Below are positions 14,454-22,975 of a DNA stretch of 35,862 bases, in pieces. The position numbers and the translations under genes are program-made. The DNA is from Desulfobulbus sp. Its GTDB lineage: Bacteria; Desulfobacterota; Desulfobulbia; Desulfobulbales; Desulfobulbaceae. Numbering within the stretch: the stretch's first letter is position 1; each line of letters opens with the position of its first letter. The notes beneath the pieces are model-generated. The model ran no database searches. It was not told the DNA's origin and worked only from the letters and a program-made list of their open reading frames with translations. Where the stretch lies: assembly GCA_028684915.1 (NCBI GenBank), contig JAQUEZ010000052.1, forward strand, positions 1 through 35,862. The letters run 5' to 3'.

Positions 14454-17165
14454 ATGGGTGCAATTCTTGAGCAGGGAAAAACATTGATAGAAGATTTAAT
14501 TTTTGGAGGTCAACCTCAGCTCAAAAAATCAGATCTTGAAAAGATCACCAGAAGAGTGCCATTCTCTAAATATTTGAACTATTCGAGTTATGATCATGGA
14601 TTGAATATTTATATCAACGCTGATTGCAGTCTCGGTATGTTGTGGGAGTGTATACCTGTCACATTTGCAGGGCTTAAAACAATCACGACATTGGAAGGTC
14701 TGTTTCGTGCAAATCTTCCAAAAAATAGTATTCTTCAATTCACTTTGTATGCCGACGATCACATTGACCCATATTTGTCAGCATTCCAGGCGTCAAAAAT
14801 TAAAGACGATCCAGTTGTCCAAGAGAGCACTAAGCAAATTGCAAATTTTTTAAGTGATGGCAGAAAAGGATTGCGAGCGTGCTCTGGTATCCAAGTTAGA
14901 AATTTCAGGTTATTCGTCGCCGTCACCATCCCTGGAGAAGAGGGACCCGATCCAGAGAATTTTGAAGATGAAGAAGAAACGATGTCAATCCAGGATATGC
15001 AGCGTCAGATTATTGAAACATTAAAATCTGCGCAGCTTGCTCCTAGAGTCGTTACTCCTGATATACTGATGGAATGGCTGCGTCGATTCTTCAACACTTA
15101 TCCTGAAGGGTATCCTGAATTAAATCTTGGGGCTTACAGCGACGATATCCCGCTGAATAAGCAAATTATCAATGCCGATACCGTAATAAAAAAACATGGA
15201 AGTGATTGTCTCCAGGTTGGTAACAATTATTTGTTCATCATAACGCCGAAAACAATACCCACTCCTATCAATCCTCTGCAAACAAATGAACTGTTTGGCG
15301 GGGTGTGGGGGCCAAAATGCGATATGGATCAAATAAAGGACAAGTTTATCTACACGTTGAGTTTTGTCTTTGAAAAAGGGCTTGAGGCCGAAATTCATGG
15401 CAAATGCAACCTGTTCCTCAACCAAAAGGGGAGCGGGTCGTTGGCTCCCATGCTTCAGCGTAAACAGGATGAATATCTGAGTGCCGTTGATGCAATCGAT
15501 CATGGCACCCGGTTCGTTCGGGTTATCCCCATCCTGACAATACTCTGCCCTAACCAAAAGAGAGGCCGCGAATCGGCTACTCGGGCTCGGCGCCTGTGGG
15601 AGGATCAGGGCTATGTCATGCAGCAAGAGACAATCCTTACGACAGTCCTCTTTCTGTCCTCCTTACCGTTCGGCATGCGAGTACATAACCTCAAAGACCT
15701 AGAACGGGATTTCATTGCTCCAGTCAATTCGATCACGCCACTTATGCCGGTCCAAGGCGATTTCAGGGGCACAGGGATTGAACCTAAATTGCCTTTCATT
15801 GGTCGGAAGGGGCAACTCATCGGTTTCGATATATTCGCAAAAGGCGCTATCAACCATAATATGCTTGTTGCAGCAAGTAGCGGTAGTGGAAAGAGTTTCT
15901 CTATCAATTATCTGGCTTTTAATTATTATGCTTGTGGTGCCCTGATACGCATTATTGATATTGGTGGAAGTTATAAGAAGATGGCGAATACTTTAGGAGC
16001 ACCGTACCTAGATTTTGCACCCGGTACAGATATTTGCTTGAATCCGTTTACTTATATCGTTCATGAAGATTCAACAGAAGAATTAAAGGCTGTTTCCGCT
16101 GTGTTTGCACAAATGGTCTATTCAAACTCCGACACAGAGAAATGCGATGATACGGAAATGAATATGATCAGGAAGGCCGTTTATTGGGCATGGTGGAAGG
16201 CCGGAAATGATGCCGATTCAGATCTTGTTCACGAATATCTTGAAAATTTTCCTCATAGGGAAAATGAAAAAAGGAAGGTGGAATTTGAAGAGATTCTTAG
16301 GGAAAAAGAACTGGCCAATACACCATTAACCGAAGAAGACAAAATATTTATTCCTTATGATGCCACTGATGCCTTGAAAGACATCTCTACTAGGCTTGCA
16401 TTCAACATGAGCGAATACACAAGCCAAGGTTCATATACAAATTATTTTATTGGAAAAAGTACATTTGACATAAAAAACGATGATTTCGTTGTGCTTGAGC
16501 TGGAAAACCTGAAAGTCCAAATGGATCTCTATCGAGTAGTAATTTTGTTGGTGATAAATGCGGTTACTCAGGATCTCTATCTCTCGGATCGATCAAGGCC
16601 AAGACTGATTATATTTGAGGAGGCCTGGCAGTTTTTAGGTAAAGCTGCTCAATTGGCGCCAGTGGTAGAGGAAGGATATCGGCGTGCCAGAAAATATCAT
16701 GGGTCATTTTCTATAGTGATACAATCTCCACTAGACCTTCATGGTTTTGGATATGTTGGTAAAGTCATAAACGGTAATGCAGCATTTAAAATATTCCTTG
16801 AGACGACCGATTTTCAAAAAGCTAGGGATGAGGGAATACTCGATTATGACGAATTTACCATGGAGCTTGTCCAGAGTGTCAAATCTAATCCGCCAAATTA
16901 TTCTGAGTTGTTTTTTGATACACCATTCGGATATGGAGTTGGCAGGTTAATAGTCAATAACTATGCCTATTTTGTATATACATCTAACCCGAAAGAAATC
17001 GCTAAAATCGAATCGCTTGTTGATCAATTGGTAGAGCATTCTTTGAATGAACCGGGTGTTGCTTCCTTTTGCGAAAACAACAGGAAGAATTTGAAGGAAT
17101 TGCGGAAAAAATGCTATCATGAAGTATTTACACTCCTGGCAGGTGAACGTGAAAAAGGTTTATAA
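14454..17165 (+). CDS. traC: T4SS ATPase TraC (VirB4-like)
   Basis: This ~903-residue cytoplasmic ATPase powers pilus assembly. Walker A is AASSGSGKS near residue 475, Walker B is PRLIIFEEAWQFLG near residue 720, and a distal IVIQSPLDL segment precedes the C-terminal FGYGVGRLIV region, as in the TraC_F_IV group. The N-terminal domain includes the motif SYDHGLNIYINADCSLGMLWE. The start is taken at ATG 14454 with AAGGTG upstream; a TTG one codon earlier is also in frame. F TraC has 875 residues, so the length is normal. The end overlaps the start of traW. Confidence 0.95.
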   Translation: MGAILEQGKTLIEDLIFGGQPQLKKSDLEKITRRVPFSKYLNYSSYDHGLNIYINADCSLGMLWECIPVTFAGLKTITTLEGLFRANLPKNSILQFTLYADDHIDPYLSAFQASKIKDDPVVQESTKQIANFLSDGRKGLRACSGIQVRNFRLFVAVTIPGEEGPDPENFEDEEETMSIQDMQRQIIETLKSAQLAPRVVTPDILMEWLRRFFNTYPEGYPELNLGAYSDDIPLNKQIINADTVIKKHGSDCLQVGNNYLFIITPKTIPTPINPLQTNELFGGVWGPKCDMDQIKDKFIYTLSFVFEKGLEAEIHGKCNLFLNQKGSGSLAPMLQRKQDEYLSAVDAIDHGTRFVRVIPILTILCPNQKRGRESATRARRLWEDQGYVMQQETILTTVLFLSSLPFGMRVHNLKDLERDFIAPVNSITPLMPVQGDFRGTGIEPKLPFIGRKGQLIGFDIFAKGAINHNMLVAASSGSGKSFSINYLAFNYYACGALIRIIDIGGSYKKMANTLGAPYLDFAPGTDICLNPFTYIVHEDSTEELKAVSAVFAQMVYSNSDTEKCDDTEMNMIRKAVYWAWWKAGNDADSDLVHEYLENFPHRENEKRKVEFEEILREKELANTPLTEEDKIFIPYDATDALKDISTRLAFNMSEYTSQGSYTNYFIGKSTFDIKNDDFVVLELENLKVQMDLYRVVILLVINAVTQDLYLSDRSRPRLIIFEEAWQFLGKAAQLAPVVEEGYRRARKYHGSFSIVIQSPLDLHGFGYVGKVINGNAAFKIFLETTDFQKARDEGILDYDEFTMELVQSVKSNPPNYSELFFDTPFGYGVGRLIVNNYAYFVYTSNPKEIAKIESLVDQLVEHSLNEPGVASFCENNRKNLKELRKKCYHEVFTLLAGEREKGL

Positions 17166-17787
17166 AATATTAAATTGCACAATATCAATCGCAATATTCT
17201 CACTGTGTTTACTGTGTTTTGAAGCTAATACGGTAAAAGCAGAGGGGTATTACCTCGGTCGTTATGGCAGTGTTTACGATATTGCTGAACCTGATATGTT
17301 TAATGAGATTAAAAGCAAAATTAAACCATTAAATGTTGATGAGATGCGGAAGAGTTCATCTACTTTTCAGCCTAAAAATATTGTCAAACTTCCAAAAGCA
17401 ACCGCGAATACAGTGTTTTCTGTAAATATGTCTTATGCAATTGATCATGACATTGTAGATGGTAATGGAAATGTCTTGTATAAAAAAGGATTCATGTATA
17501 ACCCTTTGAAGTATGTAAATTACACTGACGGCATTATAGCTATTGACGGCACTGATCCAGTTCAAGTTGAGTGGTTTAAAAAAAGCAAATATGCCTCAAA
17601 CTTGAAAGCAAATTTGCTTTTGACAGATGGAATTGCAAATCAACTTGGAGTTGAGTTGAATCGTCCTGTTTTCTATTTGACTGAAGACATAAATGAACGG
17701 TTACAGTTAAAGGCTGTTCCTTCAATTGCTGTGTCTAATGGGGATGTGATGGCCATAAGAGAGGTGTTGCTTGAAGAAATTAAATAG
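17149..17787 (+). CDS. traW: Pilus assembly protein TraW
   Basis: This periplasmic protein of about 212 residues has a signal peptide (KKVYKILNCTISIAIFSLCLLCFEA). Family features are YLGRYGSVYDIAEPDMFNEIKSKI, VDGNGNVLYKKGFMYNPLKYV, and the central FDG-type stretch TDGIIAIDGTDPVQVEWFKK. GTG 17149, preceded by AGGTG, fits the signal peptide best and overlaps traC by 17 bp. An upstream ATG (17119) is in frame but would put ten polar residues before the signal. TraW works with TraU and TrbC in pilus extension. Confidence 0.88.
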   Translation: MKKVYKILNCTISIAIFSLCLLCFEANTVKAEGYYLGRYGSVYDIAEPDMFNEIKSKIKPLNVDEMRKSSSTFQPKNIVKLPKATANTVFSVNMSYAIDHDIVDGNGNVLYKKGFMYNPLKYVNYTDGIIAIDGTDPVQVEWFKKSKYASNLKANLLLTDGIANQLGVELNRPVFYLTEDINERLQLKAVPSIAVSNGDVMAIREVLLEEIK

Positions 17788-18679
17788 GTTTCTCCTCTCT
17801 TTTGTTTTCGTTCTCCTTTTAGCGCCCATATCCTCTGGCCGGGCTGGGGTGCCGTTTAATTCTGTTACCGATATCGATTACTCCGAAATCAAATATAAGG
17901 TCACTGGCATTTGTATCTGCAAACATGGTTGGTACATCACAATCGGTGTTGTGTGGGAGTTTTGGGAGCCGTTCGGCCTGATTGATACATCGCACGAGGC
18001 CTATTATTCAGCCGCATTGGGCACCTCTTTTGGGAGTCAACCGCTGTTAAGCGGCGATAATCAGAGCCAGGATGCAGCCTCGTCCAATGATGAGAACTTC
18101 GCCCAAGCGCATGCTTACCTGCTCACCATTTACCCGAGCTGGCCATGCTCTCGAAACGATTATGGAGTCTGGTATACCGAAGTTGATCCAACGTGGCAAA
18201 CGGACAAACTCTCAGCCATCTTGACGCCTGAATCCGCGCTCGTTGCCAACTATGCAAGCCAATTGGCATGTGTGGCCGACGGGACCGCAGCCAATGCAGG
18301 CTTCCCAATCGATTCGCTCTATTGGTGTGTCGGCAGTGGTGGATCTCTATTTCCGATCACCGGGCATGTTCATGCCGACGACATTGTGCAGGCCAACTCA
18401 ACTACAGCGTCCAGGTTGATCTTCAGGCTATGCCGGCTAGGCTTGATCTGCGATCCCTACGCGAAATGCGGTTGCTCGCATACCCCCATTTGGGTGAAAT
18501 CCCATTACAAAATGGCTGCTGTTCGTCCAAACAGCAGCGGAGTCTATGTCATAGGGAGAAGTTCGATGACTTATGATTCCGGGCTCGATCCTCCCCTGGT
18601 AGGCGGATCGAAGGGGCCTAGCGATGAATTTCTTTGGGTAGTCTATAGAAAACAGAGGTGCTGCACATGCTGCGAATGA
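17771..18679 (+). CDS. traU: Conjugative transfer protein TraU
   Basis: This 302-residue exported protein (F TraU has 330) starts at TTG with GAGGTG just upstream, overlapping traW by 17 bp. After the signal peptide (LNRFLLSFVFVLLLAPISSGRAG) come VTDIDYSEIKYKVTGICICK, the Trp-rich IGVVWEFWEPFGLIDTSHEAYYSAALGTSF and a C-terminal half rich in cysteine (CDPYAKCGCSH and a CCTCCE end). These cysteines imply disulfide bonds formed in the periplasm, where TraF, encoded downstream, could assist. TraU is required for DNA transfer more than for pilus formation in the F system. Confidence 0.92.
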   Translation: MKKLNRFLLSFVFVLLLAPISSGRAGVPFNSVTDIDYSEIKYKVTGICICKHGWYITIGVVWEFWEPFGLIDTSHEAYYSAALGTSFGSQPLLSGDNQSQDAASSNDENFAQAHAYLLTIYPSWPCSRNDYGVWYTEVDPTWQTDKLSAILTPESALVANYASQLACVADGTAANAGFPIDSLYWCVGSGGSLFPITGHVHADDIVQANSTTASRLIFRLCRLGLICDPYAKCGCSHTPIWVKSHYKMAAVRPNSSGVYVIGRSSMTYDSGLDPPLVGGSKGPSDEFLWVVYRKQRCCTCCE

Positions 18680-19587
18680 AATTGTACCCGATACTCCTGA
18701 GTATTTTGCTTGCTGCCAATGCTGCCTTGGCCGGCGATGCCGCACAGTCGCTTCCAAATCTTCCAGGTGAACCAGGAGGCGCCAATATAGACATGGCGAC
18801 TCTTCGGCGGCAAGTGGACGATGCAAACAAAAAAGCCGAGGGCATGGCCTCCCAACAAACGGGGTTACCGGGCCAAGGTGACGCTGATCAGTCCAAACTG
18901 GAGGGCACAGAGGGGCAAGAGGCCACGCCTAAGCAATCGGGCCAACTGGCAGTTGGTGAACAAGCGGCAAGAGAGGCGATGGAGAGATACAGCGCAGAAA
19001 TGAAGCCGAAGGTCGCAGAGGAAATCTCACGGCAAGAAGAGAGCAGCTGTGGTTGCACGGCAAATCCTCCGATCCCTGGGGCCGAGCCGGAAGCCGCCTC
19101 ACCCGATACCGATAATACGAAGGTCGTTCGCGGATTGCAGGAGAAGTTTTTTGATTCGGATGAAAAGGTCTACTTGTTCATTTCCTCCTCAATGCCGGAT
19201 TCAACCGTAAGGGCATATCTCGAAAGGATAGCGGTTGCGGGAAAAGACGAACAAGTTTCGACAGTTATGTTTGGGATAATTGGCGGAATGGAGGAGGGGA
19301 AAAAAGCAATGAGTGAATATTTGGCCAGGGTACTTCTGGTCAATCCAGAATGTAAAGACAGGGTTGAGGCGATATGTGAACGCTATCCTGTAAACCTTGA
19401 GTTTAATTCAATTATCTTTAAAAAATTCAAGATTACTAAAGTCCCGAGTGTTGTTTATGTTCGAGGAGATAAATATTGGACTGTTGATGGCGATAGTTCA
19501 CTTGAGTATCTTCTTAAAAAGATAAATTCAGAATTAAAACAATCATCAATTGACAATTTAATAACATCAATAAATGAAAGGTCATGA
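18667..19587 (+). CDS. trbC: Pilus assembly protein TrbC, F-type
   Basis: This exported protein of about 306 residues has a signal peptide (MKLYPILLSILLAANAALAG), a long Gly/Gln/Glu-rich variable region (about residues 25-145), and a C-terminal F-type TrbC domain. That domain runs through VYLFISSSMPDSTVRAYLER, VSTVMFGIIGG and FKKFKITKVPSVVYVRGDKYW and has a thioredoxin-like pattern with a cis-Pro-type KVPSV. AGAGG lies 8 nt before ATG 18667; a second ATG at 18676 overlaps the traU stop (ATGA). It is expected to work with TraW. Confidence 0.88.
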   Translation: MLRMKLYPILLSILLAANAALAGDAAQSLPNLPGEPGGANIDMATLRRQVDDANKKAEGMASQQTGLPGQGDADQSKLEGTEGQEATPKQSGQLAVGEQAAREAMERYSAEMKPKVAEEISRQEESSCGCTANPPIPGAEPEAASPDTDNTKVVRGLQEKFFDSDEKVYLFISSSMPDSTVRAYLERIAVAGKDEQVSTVMFGIIGGMEEGKKAMSEYLARVLLVNPECKDRVEAICERYPVNLEFNSIIFKKFKITKVPSVVYVRGDKYWTVDGDSSLEYLLKKINSELKQSSIDNLITSINERS

Positions 19588-19588
19588 C

Positions 19589-19960
19589 ATGGACACGGAT
19601 AATTCAGGAATGGTTGATATTGCAATTAATAATAACCCATCAGTGAAAAAAGAAATGCCTGTAAAATCAATTGTTCGTCCTGGGTATTTTGAAGTTATCG
19701 TAATTGTTTTGATAATCGTCTGTGGTGGCCTGTGGATTTACGATAATTATTTCGCGACAAAAATCACAGTAGTTGATTTTCAAGAATTTGTAAAAAGTCA
19801 GAAAGAATTAATCAAGGCCAATGCAATAACTGAGGCTGAATGGAGAGCTAACCTGGAACGGTTCGATTCTATAATGAAAAGCCTTCCGGAAAATCAGTTG
19901 GTCATAACCAAGGACGTGGTGTTGAAAAATGGAAACAGCAACGAAATACCAATTAAATGA
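19589..19960 (+). CDS. trbI: TrbI-like single-span membrane protein
   Basis: This is a protein of 123 residues. ATG 19589 is preferred since AAAGG lies 7 nt before it; an in-frame ATG at 19574 overlaps trbC. One membrane helix (FEVIVIVLIIVCGGLWIYDN) follows a cytoplasmic N-terminus. The periplasmic part, with VVDFQEFVKSQ then FDSIMKSLPENQLVITKDVVL and GNSNEIP, matches the layout of F TrbI (128 residues). Its partner in F is the pilus retraction and assembly machinery. The 3' end overlaps the S26 peptidase gene by 32 bp. Confidence 0.75.
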   Translation: MDTDNSGMVDIAINNNPSVKKEMPVKSIVRPGYFEVIVIVLIIVCGGLWIYDNYFATKITVVDFQEFVKSQKELIKANAITEAEWRANLERFDSIMKSLPENQLVITKDVVLKNGNSNEIPIK

Positions 19961-20495
19961 AGTTCCCGAGACCATCGAAACGGCAACAGTGGCCCCTTGG
20001 TGGAGATTGAACACCAAGGAGAAAAAAGTCTGCCTCATTCTGTTGGGGTTGCTGATCCTCGGCTTATCCACACCTCATCACTTCGCGGTGGTTATCAGCG
20101 AATCCATAGATCATAGGATTTTCTTCACGACCCCCTGGATTGGAGAGGTCAAGCAGGGCGATTACCTGATGTATAACAAATCAGATTTGAACCTTCATGT
20201 CCGCAGGGGCACTAATGGGTACACCACGGATCACATGCTCAAGATTGTTGGGTGCATACCCGGTGAAAAATTGGAGGTTAGTGATGGCCTGTACTACACT
20301 TGCAATGGCGCTCCCCTCGGTCAGGCTTTGGAAAAAGACAGTAAGGGGCACGATCTACCTTTGTTCAAATACCAAGGCCAGATTCCTGAACAGCAATATT
20401 TTATGATTGGCACAAATCCTCGCAGCTATGATTCAAAGTACTATGGGTTTATCAACTATGGTGAGTTCATTGCAAGAGCATATCCGATTTGGTGA
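19929..20495 (+). CDS. S26-family signal peptidase (TrhF/TraF-peptidase type)
   Basis: This inner-membrane protease has 188 residues with one N-terminal helix (VCLILLGLLILGLSTP). The S26 pattern is visible: a nucleophile serine in VVISESIDHRIF (Ser59 by alignment of the following hydrophobic/Arg pattern), a general-base lysine in MLKIVGCIPGEKL (Lys105), and the closing GTNPRSYDSKYYGFINYGEF. Conjugative S26 enzymes process pilins or other T4SS precursors; here TraA is the likely substrate. The gene overlaps both trbI and traF. This should not be confused with the thioredoxin-like TraF encoded next. Confidence 0.87.
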   Translation: METATKYQLNEVPETIETATVAPWWRLNTKEKKVCLILLGLLILGLSTPHHFAVVISESIDHRIFFTTPWIGEVKQGDYLMYNKSDLNLHVRRGTNGYTTDHMLKIVGCIPGEKLEVSDGLYYTCNGAPLGQALEKDSKGHDLPLFKYQGQIPEQQYFMIGTNPRSYDSKYYGFINYGEFIARAYPIW

Positions 20496-21456
20496 ATTGC
20501 TACGGCTGGTGTTATCAGTCATTCTTTTGGTTTCTGCGGCTCAACCTGTCGGTGCTTCAGACATTCACCGGAAGGTGAAGGTGGAGTCGAAATCTCTCGA
20601 AGAAAGCGAGAAAAACCGCCCACCGCTGAATTTCTACGGTGACAGAAAGCGAGGGTGGTTTTGGTTCGAGGATCCACCTGAGAAAGAAGATGAAGAGGAA
20701 AAGCCTATCGAGAAACTGGCCCCTCCTCAAACACAGATGGTCACGCCTGATAACCCGGTGATCACGCCCGAGGAAAAACAAACGACTGAGGTGGAAAATG
20801 TGCCCGTGGAGGTCTTGTGGGACATGCACCCTGACGATTTCCAGGCACTCCTCACCAAACAGATGAAGAAGGCGGTGCAATATCCCACAGAGTCGAATGT
20901 CGCACTGTATTACCGGACTCAAGATATTGCCCGCCGAAAGGCCTTGGCGTTCACCAACACAGCGATGCTCGTCGTGCAGAAAGACCCGAGTAATCTTGGG
21001 CTGAACCAAGTCACTCCAACGAGCGTTCCTGGAAACTTGGTCAAAACCCTCAATAGCCAAGAGGAAGTACAGAGTGTTGTCGCGCAGGCTCGTAACGATC
21101 ACGCTCTATTATTTTTTGTCCAGCCGGGCTGCAGTTACTGCGAAAAGCAAACAGAAATTCTTGTATATTTTGCCAAAAAATATGGTTGGGAAATTAAGCC
21201 TATTGATATCACTGTTGATAAAAATCTTGCTCTTCGATTCAATATCGAGACAACACCAACCATTATGCTCATAAAAAAGGGAGAAGAAGCATACATGCCG
21301 ATATCGGTTGGAGTGGAAACCTTATCTCATGTTGAAGAAAAAATTTATAGGGCTGTTCGATATTTAAGAGGAGAAACTTCAGGCGAAAATTTCACAACAC
21401 ATGAGTCTGAAGATGGCAGCAATATTGATCCTCGCTCGATCTTGGAACGGCAATAA
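20458..21456 (+). CDS. traF: TraF, thioredoxin-like pilus assembly protein
   Basis: This is a periplasmic protein of about 332 residues. After a signal sequence (LLRLVLSVILLVSAAQPVGAS) comes a Pro/Glu-rich segment, then WDMHPDDFQALLTKQMKKAVQYP, and a thioredoxin fold with a CSYC active site (FVQPGCSYCEKQTEIL) and cis-Pro motif ETTPTIML. F TraF often lacks the CxxC, so retention here suggests an active oxidoreductase for TraU/TraH disulfides. The start is uncertain: ATG 20458 has only a weak upstream site, and TTG 20470 with GGTGAG is an alternative. The frame continues upstream to 20407 without a better start. Confidence 0.88.
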   Translation: MVSSLQEHIRFGELLRLVLSVILLVSAAQPVGASDIHRKVKVESKSLEESEKNRPPLNFYGDRKRGWFWFEDPPEKEDEEEKPIEKLAPPQTQMVTPDNPVITPEEKQTTEVENVPVEVLWDMHPDDFQALLTKQMKKAVQYPTESNVALYYRTQDIARRKALAFTNTAMLVVQKDPSNLGLNQVTPTSVPGNLVKTLNSQEEVQSVVAQARNDHALLFFVQPGCSYCEKQTEILVYFAKKYGWEIKPIDITVDKNLALRFNIETTPTIMLIKKGEEAYMPISVGVETLSHVEEKIYRAVRYLRGETSGENFTTHESEDGSNIDPRSILERQ

Positions 21457-21495
21457 ATTCGTAGAAAGAAACAAGAATCAGACTAGGAGAGTATT

Positions 21496-22947
21496 ATGGC
21501 CATTTTTTACAGAAGAATTGTGATACAAATCCTTACGATTTGTTTTTTTGTTAATATCGCAAATGCCGGATGGGTAGATGATTGGTTGGTTCAAAAAACA
21601 GCAAACTCACCTGATTATTTTCAAGGGCAGAAACGCGGCTATTATTCAGCAGGTAGTTTTTCTGCCAGATGGAAATCGAGTCACGATTACATGGTTACAG
21701 TTGAGTCCCCAAAAGTTAAATCAGGTTGCGGTGGTATTGATGTATTTCTAGGGGGATTCAGTTTTCTGGATTCGTCCCATCTCGTGAATAAATTGAGTTC
21801 GATTCTTTCTGCAGCGGCCGCTACTGCTTTTGATTTAGCTCTCAAAACGACATGCCAACAATGCGCGAATACTATAAAAAACTTAGAATCGATGGCTGAC
21901 GCTTTAAATCAAATGCAAATTGATGATTGCGCTGCAGGAAAAAGCCTTGTCGGTGTTTTTGCAGATGATACCGGAATAAGATCAAAAGAAGAAATGAGCA
22001 AAAACTTATCAGAAGCGGTTAATAAAAATAAGCTGGTAAGTGGTGTTAGTGACTTGTGGAGTGATTTAACGAAACAGTCTACTGCAAACAAAGGAAATAT
22101 TACACCATCTGATATTACCGATGTCACTTCAGGGTGTAGCAGCGAAATTAAAACGCTCTTTTTGACTTCTGGATACCTTGTTCGTAACGTGGCATCCGTG
22201 ATGGGTATATCGCAAGATTATGCAGATTTGATCCGTGGTATAGTAGGCGATGTTTTTGTAACTACTGCTTCCGAAGGGTATAAAGCTATTTTTGTCGATC
22301 CTTGTCCGGAAAACAACATGGACACCCTTGACGCTGTAAAAGAAGGTAATGTATGGATCAAAACAATAACAGCTGATGGAAATGGGACCTGTTCACAAAT
22401 TACAGATACAAATAAAGATTTAACAGCGTATGTACAGAATACTCTCAATTCAATTGCAGCAAAAATGACAGCAAAATCCACTCCTCTTTCATTAACAGAA
22501 CAAAATTTTTTAAAATCTGATCCATTGTCACTTCTTCCGATGTTAAAGGTTGCCGTTGCAAGCAATACAACAGGAACGGTGATACCAACCATGTCTGAGC
22601 TTACGGCTAAAGCGTATTCATTGCAATTATTATCAGACCTATACCAACGCGCTGGAAATATATCAGACAAAGCAGTTGCGATTTTAGATAAAAAAACTGC
22701 CTCGTCTAGTCAAGGTGAGGAAAAATGCGCTGAAGAAATATTTCTTCCCAATATGGCGAATAAATTAGCAGATATGCAGAAAAAAATAGGCACACTCAGG
22801 GATAGGGCAAAAACTGCATATATGGCTTCTGCACAAGAAGTCAATACTATGGTTTCTTTGATGCAACAAATGAAAGCGAATGAAGATAGTTTAAGCAGAG
22901 AGCTTACCCAAAAATACGGGTATGGCGTTGCTAACAGAGTAAAATAA
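21496..22947 (+). CDS. traH: Conjugative transfer protein TraH
   Basis: This 483-residue exported protein (F TraH has 458) has a signal peptide (IQILTICFFVNIANAG). It then shows GYYSAGSFSARW, SPKVKSGCGGIDVFLGGFSFLD and the paired cysteines KTTCQQCANTI, all signatures of TraH. Ile/Leu heptads near the end (MANKLADMQKKIGTLRDRAKTAY) form a coiled coil. AGGAG precedes the ATG by 7 nt. TraH, TraF and TraG act in pilus assembly and mating-pair stabilisation. Confidence 0.93.
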   Translation: MAIFYRRIVIQILTICFFVNIANAGWVDDWLVQKTANSPDYFQGQKRGYYSAGSFSARWKSSHDYMVTVESPKVKSGCGGIDVFLGGFSFLDSSHLVNKLSSILSAAAATAFDLALKTTCQQCANTIKNLESMADALNQMQIDDCAAGKSLVGVFADDTGIRSKEEMSKNLSEAVNKNKLVSGVSDLWSDLTKQSTANKGNITPSDITDVTSGCSSEIKTLFLTSGYLVRNVASVMGISQDYADLIRGIVGDVFVTTASEGYKAIFVDPCPENNMDTLDAVKEGNVWIKTITADGNGTCSQITDTNKDLTAYVQNTLNSIAAKMTAKSTPLSLTEQNFLKSDPLSLLPMLKVAVASNTTGTVIPTMSELTAKAYSLQLLSDLYQRAGNISDKAVAILDKKTASSSQGEEKCAEEIFLPNMANKLADMQKKIGTLRDRAKTAYMASAQEVNTMVSLMQQMKANEDSLSRELTQKYGYGVANRVK

Positions 22948-22975
22948 TCACTTAATCATTCAGCATCAGAATTTT

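Noticed and set aside
20065..20073. TTATCCACA, matching a DnaA box
   Set aside because: It lies inside the S26 peptidase coding sequence, far from the iterons, and is isolated; treated as chance.
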